Shown: one piece after another, positions 7,572 to 15,690 of the stretch
How the letters are laid out: each line of letters starts with the position of its first letter
Position numbering within the stretch: position 1 is the first letter of the stretch
Source of the DNA: Actinomycetes bacterium
GTDB lineage: Bacteria > Actinomycetota > Actinomycetes > Propionibacteriales > Propionibacteriaceae
Length of the DNA: 18,113 nt
Direction: 5' to 3'
NCBI GenBank assembly: GCA_023443125.1
Contig: JAEZVO010000052.1
Location: 1 to 18,113, forward strand
Notes under the pieces: model-generated
Seen by the model: only the letters and a program-made list of their open reading frames with translations
Database searches by the model: none
What the model was told of the DNA's origin: nothing
Program-made: the position numbers and the translations under genes

Positions 7572-8428
7572 CGAACCTCCAACCAGAACTTGCGTGCCTG
7601 TCGGATCGTCGCCAACAGATCCCAGCAGGTCAGCGCGGCGGCCACGATCCCCAATATCCACACGACGGGAATCTCGTCGCTGTGCTGGGGGTCAGGCTCG
7701 ACATCCGCGGTAATCCCAGGCCATAGGGCCAACTCTTCATCGCCAGTGCGATGTTGATACTGCCCTCCCAGCTCCGCGGCGAGTTTCTGCAGGTTGCCCT
7801 CGTCGATCTTGGAGATGGGGTGCTCACCGTTGCGAGTAAGAAGCTCTGAGGAGCCCGGGCGGGCGAGCATCGTGGCTCCTTCGGCAGTGCCGTAGCCGAA
7901 CACCTGCGCGCCGTCGGTGTACTGCCGTATTGGGGCAAGACTCGTCGGCGCAGAGCGTGCTGTCTGCTCGCCATCGCCCATGTAGATGACGTACCGCTTG
8001 TTGCGCGGGTGATCCTGTTGTGAGGATTGCAGCAGCTGCACGACGACGTCGGTTGCAATCCCGATGTCGGTGCCGCTGCCCTGCTGCTCGTCGCGCCATC
8101 CGAGCGTCTCCGCCAGCGTTGTGAGTGCGGCGGCGTCATTGGTCGGCGGCAGTGCAAGTTGTGCCCTGTTGTCGATGGTGACGACTGAATATCGTGCCTG
8201 GGGTGCGAGCTCAGTGACTCGGCGGATGTCTTCGGCAACTCCCTCCAAGCGCGTGTGGCCCCCGTCGTAGTCCGTGGCGGCCATGGAAGTGGTGCGGTCC
8301 ACGATGAACACCAGATCAACGTTGCTGTCGGCGAACTGCGTGTTGGGGGTGTCCGACGGCAAGGCGGGCAGCAGAAGTATCGCGACGAACAGCATGGCAA
8401 GTACGATGCGTCGTATCGTTTGCATCAT
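7568..8428 (-). CDS. VWA-domain membrane protein (BatB-like)
   Basis: 286 aa. An N-terminal membrane helix (about 8-24) is followed by a von Willebrand A domain with the metal-ion site D44-R-T-T-S48 (DxTxS form), a threonine in GSGTDIG and an acidic position in YMGDGEQT. A C-terminal membrane helix follows (about 255-275, IPVVWILGIVAAALT). The VWA domain is therefore predicted outside the membrane, where it could bind a partner through a divalent cation. The strong AGGAGG is 8 nt from the ATG at 8428, which overlaps the previous stop by one base (TGATG). ATGs at 8434 and 8425 are alternatives. It follows a second VWA gene and precedes the TPR gene, the classic BatA-BatB-BatC order. Confidence 0.82.
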   Translation of the reverse strand: MMQTIRRIVLAMLFVAILLLPALPSDTPNTQFADSNVDLVFIVDRTTSMAATDYDGGHTRLEGVAEDIRRVTELAPQARYSVVTIDNRAQLALPPTNDAAALTTLAETLGWRDEQQGSGTDIGIATDVVVQLLQSSQQDHPRNKRYVIYMGDGEQTARSAPTSLAPIRQYTDGAQVFGYGTAEGATMLARPGSSELLTRNGEHPISKIDEGNLQKLAAELGGQYQHRTGDEELALWPGITADVEPDPQHSDEIPVVWILGIVAAALTCWDLLATIRQARKFWLEVR

Positions 8429-9384
8429 CACCATCGCCTCCTGAGCCGGGCGATGGAGGCGATCAGTAGGCCCGCCAGCCCCAGGGTGGCGCCCGGCCAG
8501 GTGAGGTCTCTGATTACTCGGCCTGAACGGGCCGCCATCGCAACTCGTTCCTGCCGCTCGATCGCTTCCTGAATCATCTCGACGTCGGTAGTGCCCCGCG
8601 TGTCGAGCTGCAGCACTTTCCCGTGCGTCCGGTCAACTTGCCGCTTGAATGCCACCGTCGGCACCGGATCGTTGTTGTATGGCGCTACCCCGAAGATCAT
8701 GATCTCCCGTTTCACCGCCATATCTGTGGCTTTCTCGAGCGAGTACAGCGGGTCGCCGGCAAGCTGGTTGTCGGTGGCGAAGACGATCGTGCGTGAGCGT
8801 CGAACATCCTTCTGATCGAAACGTTGTACACAGCTGGCCAGTCCGTCGCCGATGAGGGACGAGCCATCTCCCAGGTCGGTTCCCACAATGCGCTGCCCGG
8901 AGATCTCCTCGCGGGCATGCGCGAGTTGTGTCTGCACGTAGCGGGCATCGTCGGTGAGAGGGAACATCGTGACCGCTGAGGCATCGAAGAGCACCAGCCC
9001 GATACGTTCGCCTTCGAGTTGTTCTGCCAGCTGCAGATACACGTCGATCATGGCTTTATCGACATCGATCATGGACCCCGAGACGTCGAGGCAGAGCAAC
9101 ACATCGCGGTTGCTGCGTTCCTCGTCATTGGGCGTGGTGTTGATGACGCGCGCCACGAGGAGTGCCGCACCGCTCAAGGCGAGCAGCACACCGAGCACCT
9201 CCACCACGGACAACACCAGCAGCCGCTTCGCCAACGTCTGGAACGAGGTGAGGCTGCGAATCCGCTCGGGGTAGGCGAGCGGTTTGCCTGCTCGTGGCTG
9301 GGCTCCCCGGGTGAGCAGCAGCGTCGCGATAGCCAACACGAGTGCAATGCCCGCCACGAGGGCAAGCACCCACGGATACATCAT
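8428..9384 (-). CDS. VWA-domain membrane protein (BatA-like)
   Basis: 318 aa. Two N-terminal membrane helices (about 5-25 and 56-80) precede a VWA domain with a canonical MIDAS motif D100-V-S-G-S104. The third MIDAS elements lie in GTDLGDGSSLIGDGLA and FATDNQ, and a C-terminal helix ends in a basic RLRRRW tail. This is the BatA/aerotolerance-type layout. In MoxR operons such proteins are proposed to be the partners on which the MoxR ATPase acts. ATG at 9384 overlaps the preceding stop as ATGA (9381-9384); ATG at 9390 is also possible. The intact MIDAS here, beside a DxTxS form in the next gene, suggests the two VWA proteins are not redundant. Confidence 0.84.
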   Translation of the reverse strand: MMYPWVLALVAGIALVLAIATLLLTRGAQPRAGKPLAYPERIRSLTSFQTLAKRLLVLSVVEVLGVLLALSGAALLVARVINTTPNDEERSNRDVLLCLDVSGSMIDVDKAMIDVYLQLAEQLEGERIGLVLFDASAVTMFPLTDDARYVQTQLAHAREEISGQRIVGTDLGDGSSLIGDGLASCVQRFDQKDVRRSRTIVFATDNQLAGDPLYSLEKATDMAVKREIMIFGVAPYNNDPVPTVAFKRQVDRTHGKVLQLDTRGTTDVEMIQEAIERQERVAMAARSGRVIRDLTWPGATLGLAGLLIASIARLRRRW

Positions 9385-9851
9385 TGCCATGTCCGCACCA
9401 CTTCCTGAGCTTCGACGATGAGCCTCTCGCAATCGTCGAGGCTGCCGCCGTACGCAATGGGCTGCAGGTCGGCGATAAGCCGTGCTGCAGGTTGCAGACT
9501 GGGACGGATGCGCGCCAGCATCGCGATCTGGTGCGCGGTGGCGTAGTCGGCATCGGTTTCGGCGGCAAGCCCGAGGAAGTGGCGCACCAGGTTGCTCGTG
9601 CGCACGGCAGCCTGCGCGGCAGGGAGCGTCCCCGCACGATGGTCTGCCGCGATCACCTCCAGCTCAGCGAGTACCTTGCTTCGCAAAGTCTCGAGGGAGT
9701 CTTCTGAGGACATGGAAGGTTTCCGGCTCCGGCGCCAAATCACGATTCCCCACGTCAGTACCGCAACCCCGCCCAGCAGCATGATTGCGGCGAGCGCGTT
9801 CCACCACCACGCCAGCCCTACGGGAGGATTGATGGCGAGATCAACGAACAC
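9381..9851 (-). CDS. Small single-pass membrane protein of the MoxR operon
   Basis: 156 aa, unrecognised by sequence alone. One membrane helix (about residues 14-38, WWWNALAAIMLLGG) is followed by a basic patch WRRSRK and a soluble helical domain of about 115 residues with leucine/alanine-rich amphipathic stretches. Size, topology and position between DUF58 and the first VWA gene match the DUF4381-like subunit of other MoxR operons, but I see no diagnostic motif. GTG at 9851 is preferred because GGAGGTGGA lies just upstream; TTG at 9866 would place the ribosome site inside the gene. It overlaps the DUF58 gene by 11 bp and the VWA gene by 4 bp. Confidence 0.75.
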   Translation of the reverse strand: MFVDLAINPPVGLAWWWNALAAIMLLGGVAVLTWGIVIWRRSRKPSMSSEDSLETLRSKVLAELEVIAADHRAGTLPAAQAAVRTSNLVRHFLGLAAETDADYATAHQIAMLARIRPSLQPAARLIADLQPIAYGGSLDDCERLIVEAQEVVRTWQ

Positions 9852-10710
9852 GACTCCACCTCCCAACCGCGTCCACCACAGTGCGGACCACGTCGTCGTC
9901 GGTCACTTCGAGATGCCGAATAGACAGGCGCTGCAGCGCTACATGCCGGGCATCGATGCGGGCGTTGCGTTGCTCCTCGAACTCCGCGCGCACGCGGGGA
10001 TGCTTGCGCAGGAATGCAGGAATTCGTCGGGTATCTCCGATGCCCCTGACATCACCGGGAAGATCGGCGGGCAGGGCGTCGAGAATAGAGAAATACCAGA
10101 CGTCGTGTTGGGCAGCGAGCCTGCGCAATTTGGCCTCTAGCACCGCATTCATGTCGATGTCGTCGGCAATGATGGCCATGATGAGGCGGCGATTCGACGA
10201 CTGAATGGCGCGATCCAGCAGCAGGGGGAGGTCGGCGTCAGCAGCATCCAACTGGCTGGCGTCGACGACGCCCTGCAGGCCTCGCTCGAGGTCCAGCACG
10301 CCGCCGCGCGGACGGGTGGCGCGAACGTCGCCGTCGTGTGTCCACAAGAACCCAACACGATCAGCATGCTGCGTGGCGATCATGCCGAGTGTTCCAGCTA
10401 CGTCGATTGCGACGTCGCGCTTCGTGCGGCGGGCAGAGGCTAGGCCCGCGAAACTTCTGCCGCTGGCCACCACCAACATCAGCGTCGCTTGGCGTTGTGC
10501 CGTATACCGTTTGATGAGCAGCTGACCGCTTCGGGCCGTGGCACGCCAGTCGATGTCTCGAATGTTGTCGCCGACGACGTACTCCCGCAGGTCGTGAAAT
10601 TCGTGGCTGCGGCCGATATGGATCGCCGGATGGGTGCCCTCGTGCAGGCTGGCAACCGGGCGACGCAGCGCCAGTTCCACGCGGGTTTTGATGGGGGTGA
10701 TGAGTGCCAT
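9841..10710 (-). CDS. DUF58 domain protein
   Basis: Soluble 289-aa protein with the DUF58 core at about residues 33-60: GRSHEFHDLREYVVGD followed by RDIDWRATAR. DUF58 proteins accompany MoxR ATPases and carry a VWA-like fold. Here the first strand of that fold reads TLMLVVASGRSF (76-87), so the usual aspartate of the DxSxS-type position is Ala82 and metal binding there is unlikely. No membrane helices are present, so this is the short form of the family. The ATG is only 3 nt after the MoxR stop (10714) with no clear ribosome site, so it is probably translated by coupling to MoxR. It likely bridges MoxR and the VWA membrane proteins. Confidence 0.88.
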   Translation of the reverse strand: MALITPIKTRVELALRRPVASLHEGTHPAIHIGRSHEFHDLREYVVGDNIRDIDWRATARSGQLLIKRYTAQRQATLMLVVASGRSFAGLASARRTKRDVAIDVAGTLGMIATQHADRVGFLWTHDGDVRATRPRGGVLDLERGLQGVVDASQLDAADADLPLLLDRAIQSSNRRLIMAIIADDIDMNAVLEAKLRRLAAQHDVWYFSILDALPADLPGDVRGIGDTRRIPAFLRKHPRVRAEFEEQRNARIDARHVALQRLSIRHLEVTDDDVVRTVVDAVGRWSRVR

Positions 10711-10713
10711 GGC

Positions 10714-11694
10714 TTACGGGGTTTCGACGGCGGCGAAGACCGCGTCGATGATGTGTTCGGGACGGATACGTTCGGCCACCGCCTCGAAGGTGAGCACGAG
10801 ACGATGCCGCAACACGGCGTAGCGCAGGAGCATGACGTCGTCGGGAATCACGTAGCTACGTCCTGCCATCACGGCCAGCGCGCGAGCAACTTGCATGAAA
10901 GCGATCGAACCTCGGGGGCTCGATCCGAACTCGATCCAGCGGGCATCGTCGGCGCCAAGGAATTGTTCGGGATTGCGTGTCACGTTGATGATTTCGACGA
11001 GGTAGCGCTTGATCTCGGGCGCCACCTGGACTCGGGAGACGAGTTGTTGCAGCCGACGGATGTCCTCTGTGCTGCACACGGCCGGCTGCGGACGCTCGAA
11101 GGTATTGGATTCGATGCGGTCAAGTACCCGCACTTCGTCTTCCGCGCTGGGGTAGTGGACGATTTCCTTCAACAGGAAGCGGTCCATCTGTGCCTGCGGT
11201 AGGACGTAGGTGCCCTCTTCCTCGATGGGGTTCTGCGTGGCCATCACCATGAACGGCGACGGCAGCGGATACGTTTCTCCGCCGATCGACGTTTGGCGTT
11301 CCTGCATGGCCTCCAGCATGGCCGACTGGGTCTTTGCACTGGAGCGGTTGATCTCGTCGAGAAGCACGAAGTTGGCGTGCACGGGGCCCAGTTCGGTGAC
11401 GAACTTGGAAGCGCGCTGGTCGTAGATTTCCGTTCCAATGATGTCGCTGGGCAGCAAGTCTGGGGTGCATTGGATTCGTGCGAACGATCCGCTGACGCTT
11501 CGCGCGAGCGTGCTCGCTGCCAGCGTTTTCGCAAGGCCGGGCACGGATTCGAGCAGCACGTGGCCGCCCGTCAACAGGGTCGCCATGAGTGCGGTGCGCA
11601 GTCTTCGCTGGCCGACCACCACGTCGTCGAAGTAATGGTTGAGCCGGGCGATGGTGCTGGTGGCCCACTGCAGATCAATGTCTTCGTTGGTCAT
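10714..11694 (-). CDS. MoxR-family AAA+ ATPase
   Basis: 326-aa cytoplasmic ATPase expected to form a hexameric ring that remodels or loads partner proteins. Walker A is ESVPGLAKT (49-57). The family block IQCTPDLLPSDIIGT spans 74-88, Walker B FVLLDEINR 109-117, and sensor 1 MATQNP about 148-153; the sensor 2/lid region contains SSPRGS. All catalytic positions appear intact. MoxR belongs to the same AAA+ clade as CobS and BchI, which drive cobalt and magnesium insertion into tetrapyrroles together with VWA partners; this is family knowledge, not evidence of that activity here. The ATG overlaps the stop of the ECF S component (ATGA, 11691-11694), tying the MoxR module to the riboswitch-controlled transporter genes. 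Confidence 0.93.
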   Translation of the reverse strand: MTNEDIDLQWATSTIARLNHYFDDVVVGQRRLRTALMATLLTGGHVLLESVPGLAKTLAASTLARSVSGSFARIQCTPDLLPSDIIGTEIYDQRASKFVTELGPVHANFVLLDEINRSSAKTQSAMLEAMQERQTSIGGETYPLPSPFMVMATQNPIEEEGTYVLPQAQMDRFLLKEIVHYPSAEDEVRVLDRIESNTFERPQPAVCSTEDIRRLQQLVSRVQVAPEIKRYLVEIINVTRNPEQFLGADDARWIEFGSSPRGSIAFMQVARALAVMAGRSYVIPDDVMLLRYAVLRHRLVLTFEAVAERIRPEHIIDAVFAAVETP

Positions 11695-12590
11695 GAGGCG
11701 TTCTCTTTCGTTGAATCCCAGATCGAGTGAAGCAGGGCGCTTCTGCGGCGACGTGCCAGTGCGGAAGGAGCGATGGTTGGGGGTGGGCTGACCTCGTCGA
11801 CCCGTTCCGGCTCAGCTGCCCAGTAGGCGCTCCTGAGGAACCGGAGTAGGGGGATGCCTGCGACGAGCATGCAGCACATGTTGGTGATCACACGCACCGT
11901 GTCGTAGGCCGCAGAGGTGTCGAGCGTGTATTGCCAGATGCGGGCGAAGGTGTCGACGGGTCCCAGCCCAGGAACGAAGGAACTGGTGTCCGACGCGCCT
12001 TCGCTGGCCCATCCCATGATGTTGAGCGACAACCCGGTGAGCACACCAAGCGGCAGCATTGCAGCCAGGGAAGCCAGCCATGCCCACAGCGTGCGCAGCC
12101 GGTGCAGCCAACCGCCTACCACTCCCCAAATGCCCATGACGATCAGCTGCCCGAGCAGGGGAGTTGTGACGTTGCCCATGACGAGAGCGATGAGGCACAT
12201 GGTGGCCACGCCGGTAATCCAGCCAGCGGCGCTGCCGAGCACGAGGCCTGCCAGCATAGGAATCCAGAAGACTGGTTCGATACCGGAGGATCCTGGGCTC
12301 AGGAGGAGTCGGGCACCCAGGCCGATGCCTACGAGCAGCGGGATTGGCGCCACATTCGCCAGACGGCGTCCCATGTCGAGCCAGAGGCAGAAACCCACGA
12401 GGCAGGTCAGCGTGAGGAGTGCGCACAGCACGAACGGGAACTCGCGGTTGAGCTGTTCCCGGTTGGGCACCGTTAGCGAAGAGATGAGCGGCCAGCACAA
12501 CCAGGCATAGCCGACGAGTAGCGCGAGCGTGACGAACAGCGTCGAACGCCATCCGGTCGTGCGGCCAACGATGCGCCAGCGGGTGCTCAT
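11691..12590 (-). CDS. ECF-type transporter S component-like membrane protein
   Basis: 299 aa with about six to seven predicted membrane helices between residues 15 and 255 and a soluble basic C-terminal tail. The pattern resembles the actinobacterial ECF S proteins encoded beside a T component and tandem ATPase. Comparable segments are a helix hairpin around GARLLLSPGSSGIEPVFW, then WIPMLAGLVLGSAAGW, a mid helix with GQLIVMGIWGVVGGW, and the late SFVPGLGPVDTF followed by a helix with VITNMCC. S components bind the vitamin or metal directly. The cobalamin riboswitch upstream points to a corrinoid, its precursor or cobalt. ATG at 12590 (AGGAGAG upstream, ATGA overlap with the ATPase stop) is chosen over a longer frame reaching 12884. 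Confidence 0.78.
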   Translation of the reverse strand: MSTRWRIVGRTTGWRSTLFVTLALLVGYAWLCWPLISSLTVPNREQLNREFPFVLCALLTLTCLVGFCLWLDMGRRLANVAPIPLLVGIGLGARLLLSPGSSGIEPVFWIPMLAGLVLGSAAGWITGVATMCLIALVMGNVTTPLLGQLIVMGIWGVVGGWLHRLRTLWAWLASLAAMLPLGVLTGLSLNIMGWASEGASDTSSFVPGLGPVDTFARIWQYTLDTSAAYDTVRVITNMCCMLVAGIPLLRFLRSAYWAAEPERVDEVSPPPTIAPSALARRRRSALLHSIWDSTKENAS

Positions 12591-13855
12591 GCGCTCTCCT
12601 GCTCGTAGAGGGCCGATACCAGGTCGGTCAGCCGCAGGTAGTGAGTGGAGTTCAGGGCCTCGGCGATGATGGGACGGTGCGGCAGTTGGGTGACGAGCGA
12701 CGTCGGAGCGCCCACTGCCAGGATGCGTCGATGCTGTACGACGATGATGGTGGTGCATGCGCGGACCAGGAACTCCACATCCGAGCAGTACAGGAGACGC
12801 ACAGCGGGGCCGCCTCGAAGGAGTGTGGCGGCGAGCGTGGCCTTGGCGCGGGCATCGAGATCTCGCTGGGGTTCCCTGGCCCACAGTGGGCCAGGGGCAG
12901 TGGTGAGGAGCGCGGTTCGCAGCAGCGCGCGTTCGCCCGGACTGTGTCTGCGCAAATTATCTCGTTGCCGTAGCGGGGTGTGCGAGGACGCTGTGGCTAG
13001 CAGTTGCCCCTTGGGGACCTCGAAGCGCTTCTCGAGCCGCCGCGCCGCCTTGCCTGCAGGCTCGTTGGGCAACTGTTCCGGAAGTGACGTGAAGCCCGGG
13101 AGGCGTGGAGCGGGTAGCGGCTCGTCGTTGACGTCGATCACCCCTGCGCATTGGTCTAGTGGAAGCAACAGCTCGGATCCTTCGAGCCCTAAGGCGGCGG
13201 GATCAATCCGGACAGAACGCACGGAGGACACCGCTCGCGGTGCACCGGCTGGCGGCAGTAACGGGATGCGTACTTCACTGGCGCGAAACGCCATCGCGGC
13301 CTTGCGTGGTGAGGAACACTGGCTCGCGGGCAGGGAGAGGAGACGGCTGAGCGTCAACAAGGTGGGTTCAGGGAGTGTCCGCGGCTCCCACGTTGCCGGC
13401 GGCTGAGGTGCTCGGGCCTGACCGTCGACGAGCTCAATGATGCTGTCGGCTACCTCCCACGCCCCGTCGAGATCGTGCGTAGCCCACACGACGGTGTGCC
13501 CGCGGGCTGCACGGGCCGCGAGCGCGTTCAGCATGGAATCTCTGTGCGTAGGGGTGCCGTCGACGAGCAACAGTGCCGCCTCCGGCGCGTCCGCAACCTC
13601 GTCGGCGGATACGTAGGCGACGTTGTCGAGCTCGTCGGGGATGGTGCGCAAGAGGTCACGACCTTGGAACCGAGCAGTACCGCGCACTCGTGCACCGGTG
13701 GGCAACATTCCTGCGATGGAGCGCAGCAACATGCTGGCGCCGGCGCCATTGATTCCGACGAGCGCGTGCACGCCCGCGGGAAGCTCGACAGACACCCCTG
13801 TGAGGACGCTGCCTCGCCGCGGTAACCACACGTGGAGATCGTCAATCTTGAGCAC
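12587..13855 (-). CDS. Degenerate tandem ABC ATPase (ECF A component-like)
   Basis: 422 aa, homologous in outline to fused ECF ATPases, but catalytic sites are broken. In the first half the Walker A position reads GINGAGASM (34-42), with Ala40 where Lys is required. The Q-loop region has no Gln. The helical domain and signature are missing, because only about 50 residues separate Walker A from the Walker B-like ALLLVDG (94-100), in which Gly replaces the catalytic Glu. The H-loop ATHD (125-128) remains. The second half has no Walker A. It keeps a weak signature HSPGERA (304-310) and AREPQRDLD (326-334) in place of LDEPTRGLD, with Ser358 where the H-loop His should be. The frame is intact and overlaps both neighbours, so it is maintained, but ATP hydrolysis is unlikely. 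GTG at 13855 follows GGGGGTG. It may be a structural coupling subunit. Confidence 0.75.
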   Translation of the reverse strand: MLKIDDLHVWLPRRGSVLTGVSVELPAGVHALVGINGAGASMLLRSIAGMLPTGARVRGTARFQGRDLLRTIPDELDNVAYVSADEVADAPEAALLLVDGTPTHRDSMLNALAARAARGHTVVWATHDLDGAWEVADSIIELVDGQARAPQPPATWEPRTLPEPTLLTLSRLLSLPASQCSSPRKAAMAFRASEVRIPLLPPAGAPRAVSSVRSVRIDPAALGLEGSELLLPLDQCAGVIDVNDEPLPAPRLPGFTSLPEQLPNEPAGKAARRLEKRFEVPKGQLLATASSHTPLRQRDNLRRHSPGERALLRTALLTTAPGPLWAREPQRDLDARAKATLAATLLRGGPAVRLLYCSDVEFLVRACTTIIVVQHRRILAVGAPTSLVTQLPHRPIIAEALNSTHYLRLTDLVSALYEQESA

Positions 13856-14759
13856 GTCTCACCCCCAGGAACACGCTGAGCGGGATGGTGAGCGTCGCGA
13901 AGATCAGCACCAGTGGGGCGCTCGACCACGACGGTGGGTTGGCGTCGACGGTGTCGCCACCCGGAAACCAGCCGCGCGCGTACCATGCACCGGTGATGAG
14001 TATCGCGCTGAGCAGCGGAATCAGCGCTATCTGGAGCCGGCGCCCCTGAGCTGAGAGGCAACCGCCAAGGAACGTTGCAGCAACCGCTACCGCGAGCACG
14101 ATTATGCTGCCGGCGGGCACCCAGGCGGCAGGGACAACCTGAAAAGCGAGCAGCAGCAGTGGCCCGAGGCAGAGCACCAGCAGCAGCGGGAGTCGTAGCC
14201 ATCGTAAGGCCGTGCTCTCTGGCTGGGTAGCTGGATCTGTCGTAGCGCGCAGCCGTGCTTGAGGAAGCAACTCCCGCAGCGGGCCGTCGGAACGTCGAGA
14301 CATATCGATGAGGTAACTCCACGCGGCGGACAGCGAGGCGCCGCCGCCGAGAAGCCCCTTCCAGATCGCATGCCAGCTACTGCCGGGCACCAGTGACAGC
14401 AGCAGCGCAACCAGCAGGATGCAAGTGAAGCACCGGAGTAGAGCGATGAGTCCGATGGAGGCAGCGCTTGCGGTGAGAGGGCCTCCGAAGGAGACTCCCG
14501 GGCCCACTTCTATGAATGGCCGCGTGAACAACACCTTGGCGGTGTCGGGGCTTGGGAGGATGAGCGTCAGTATGATCCAATACACGGCGCTGATCGGCGC
14601 CAATCCCCAGGCCCTCCGGTGCGTTCCAGGAGCCAGGAGCAACGCCACCACGGTGCCGAGCAGAAGACACACGTGGAGCAGCACGCTGGTGGTTTCGAGT
14701 GCGACGACGATGGCCACGCCGATCAGCCACAGCCAAGGCAGGGGATGCTGATTAGTCAC
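13842..14759 (-). CDS. ECF-type transporter T component-like membrane protein
   Basis: 305 aa with about eight hydrophobic segments (roughly 9-24, 26-43, 52-69, 96-123, 187-209, 215-237, 243-258 and 279-299). The central part (about 92-136, GGPLTASAASIGLIALLR followed by LVPGSSWHAIWKGL) follows the EcfT pattern. A cytoplasmic loop follows (about 152-180, DMSRRSDGPLRELL and PQARLRATTD), where canonical EcfT proteins have Ala-Arg-Gly coupling motifs. Here only ARL is seen, which parallels the decay of the ATPase it should contact. GTG at 14759 has GAGG upstream and overlaps the previous gene by 8 bp. It is assigned by context as much as by sequence; another polytopic scaffold is possible. Confidence 0.66.
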   Translation of the reverse strand: MTNQHPLPWLWLIGVAIVVALETTSVLLHVCLLLGTVVALLLAPGTHRRAWGLAPISAVYWIILTLILPSPDTAKVLFTRPFIEVGPGVSFGGPLTASAASIGLIALLRCFTCILLVALLLSLVPGSSWHAIWKGLLGGGASLSAAWSYLIDMSRRSDGPLRELLPQARLRATTDPATQPESTALRWLRLPLLLVLCLGPLLLLAFQVVPAAWVPAGSIIVLAVAVAATFLGGCLSAQGRRLQIALIPLLSAILITGAWYARGWFPGGDTVDANPPSWSSAPLVLIFATLTIPLSVFLGVRRAQD

Positions 14760-15690
14760 GACGGCGCCTCACGATGGGTGTGCTGCCGAGGATGGCCAGC
14801 GTGCCAACCCCGGTGAGCGTGAGTGCGACGGCCTTGACCGCTGACTCGGGGTGGAGCGTGTGACGCTGGGCCCCGATGAGGTCCGTGCCCACCTCTGGCG
14901 GGCGAAATTGTGGCGTGCGCTGCTGGGTGACGCCTTTGACCGAAGGGCGGACCTTCCACGACGCCGTGACGGCAGTATCCGTGACGTTACGTACGCGGAA
15001 CTCGTAGTCGCGATTGCCTTGTAAACCCCTGGGTACTTCGTAGGTGAACACGCTGATGCCGTCGGGGCGGTCAGCAACCCGGATCGCGTCTGGGGCGTCG
15101 ACGGTGGCGTCTTTCCACACGCCATCGTCGTTGTATTCCACCACGAAATCGGCGCTGTCTACGGCACCGTCGGCGTGCATCTCGAGTGGCATGCCGACCG
15201 GTTTCTCGGTTGCGTATCCGTCTCCGAGCAGATGGGGGATACGGGCTGCGAAGGGGAGAAACTCTCCGATGGTGGAGGACACGTCGGTGCCGCGCTGCCC
15301 GGCCAGCGAGATGAACACCCATCCGCCCTCGCGACCAAGCTTTCCGGTTCCGGGGATGACCACACGCGAACTACTCACGCCGCCAGCATTCGTCGTGAAG
15401 GGAGTGGGTTTGCTGATCGGTTCCAGCGCGGCCAGTGTGTCTCCTTGTAGGACTGCCCGGTACACGAGCAGATTCCCTTGTGTGTGGGGAGTGCCGGTGA
15501 CGCTCACATCGATGACGGTAGCGTCGCGGATGGCGCTGGCGGGGCCGGTGACTGAGCACCCGATGGTGTGGTCGTTGCAGAGCACCTTGACGACATCCGC
15601 GTCATCGGCGTATGCAGGGGCGGCCCCACCGATCGTGGCTGAGAACACGATCAGCGAGGCCAGCCCCACCCGGATTCTGGCGAGGCTCAA
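14752..15690 (-). CDS. Secreted, C-terminally membrane-anchored surface protein
   Basis: Unrecognised 312-aa protein. A signal peptide (cleavage predicted after AYA, residue 28) leads into an extracellular part of about 240 residues with beta-sandwich-like composition. A cysteine pair lies close to the N-terminus (VLCNDHTIGC). A C-terminal helix (about 285-304, VKAVALTLTGVGTLAILG) ends in a basic RRRRD stop-transfer tail. No LPXTG sortase motif is seen. The TTG at 15690 is chosen because it overlaps the stop of the preceding gene as TTGA (15687-15690) with GCGAGGA upstream; longer starts would lose the signal peptide. It sits between another surface protein and the ECF-like T component, so a role in capturing substrate outside the membrane is a reasonable inference. 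Confidence 0.74.
   Translation of the reverse strand: MSLARIRVGLASLIVFSATIGGAAPAYADDADVVKVLCNDHTIGCSVTGPASAIRDATVIDVSVTGTPHTQGNLLVYRAVLQGDTLAALEPISKPTPFTTNAGGVSSSRVVIPGTGKLGREGGWVFISLAGQRGTDVSSTIGEFLPFAARIPHLLGDGYATEKPVGMPLEMHADGAVDSADFVVEYNDDGVWKDATVDAPDAIRVADRPDGISVFTYEVPRGLQGNRDYEFRVRNVTDTAVTASWKVRPSVKGVTQQRTPQFRPPEVGTDLIGAQRHTLHPESAVKAVALTLTGVGTLAILGSTPIVRRRRD

Noticed and set aside
12591..12884. Longer frame upstream of the S component
   Set aside because: It lies wholly within the ATPase gene in another frame; AGGAGAG and the ATGA overlap support the start at 12590.
12587..13855. Calling the degraded ATPase a pseudogene
   Set aside because: There is no frameshift or internal stop, and both ends overlap coupled genes; loss of catalysis is not loss of the gene.
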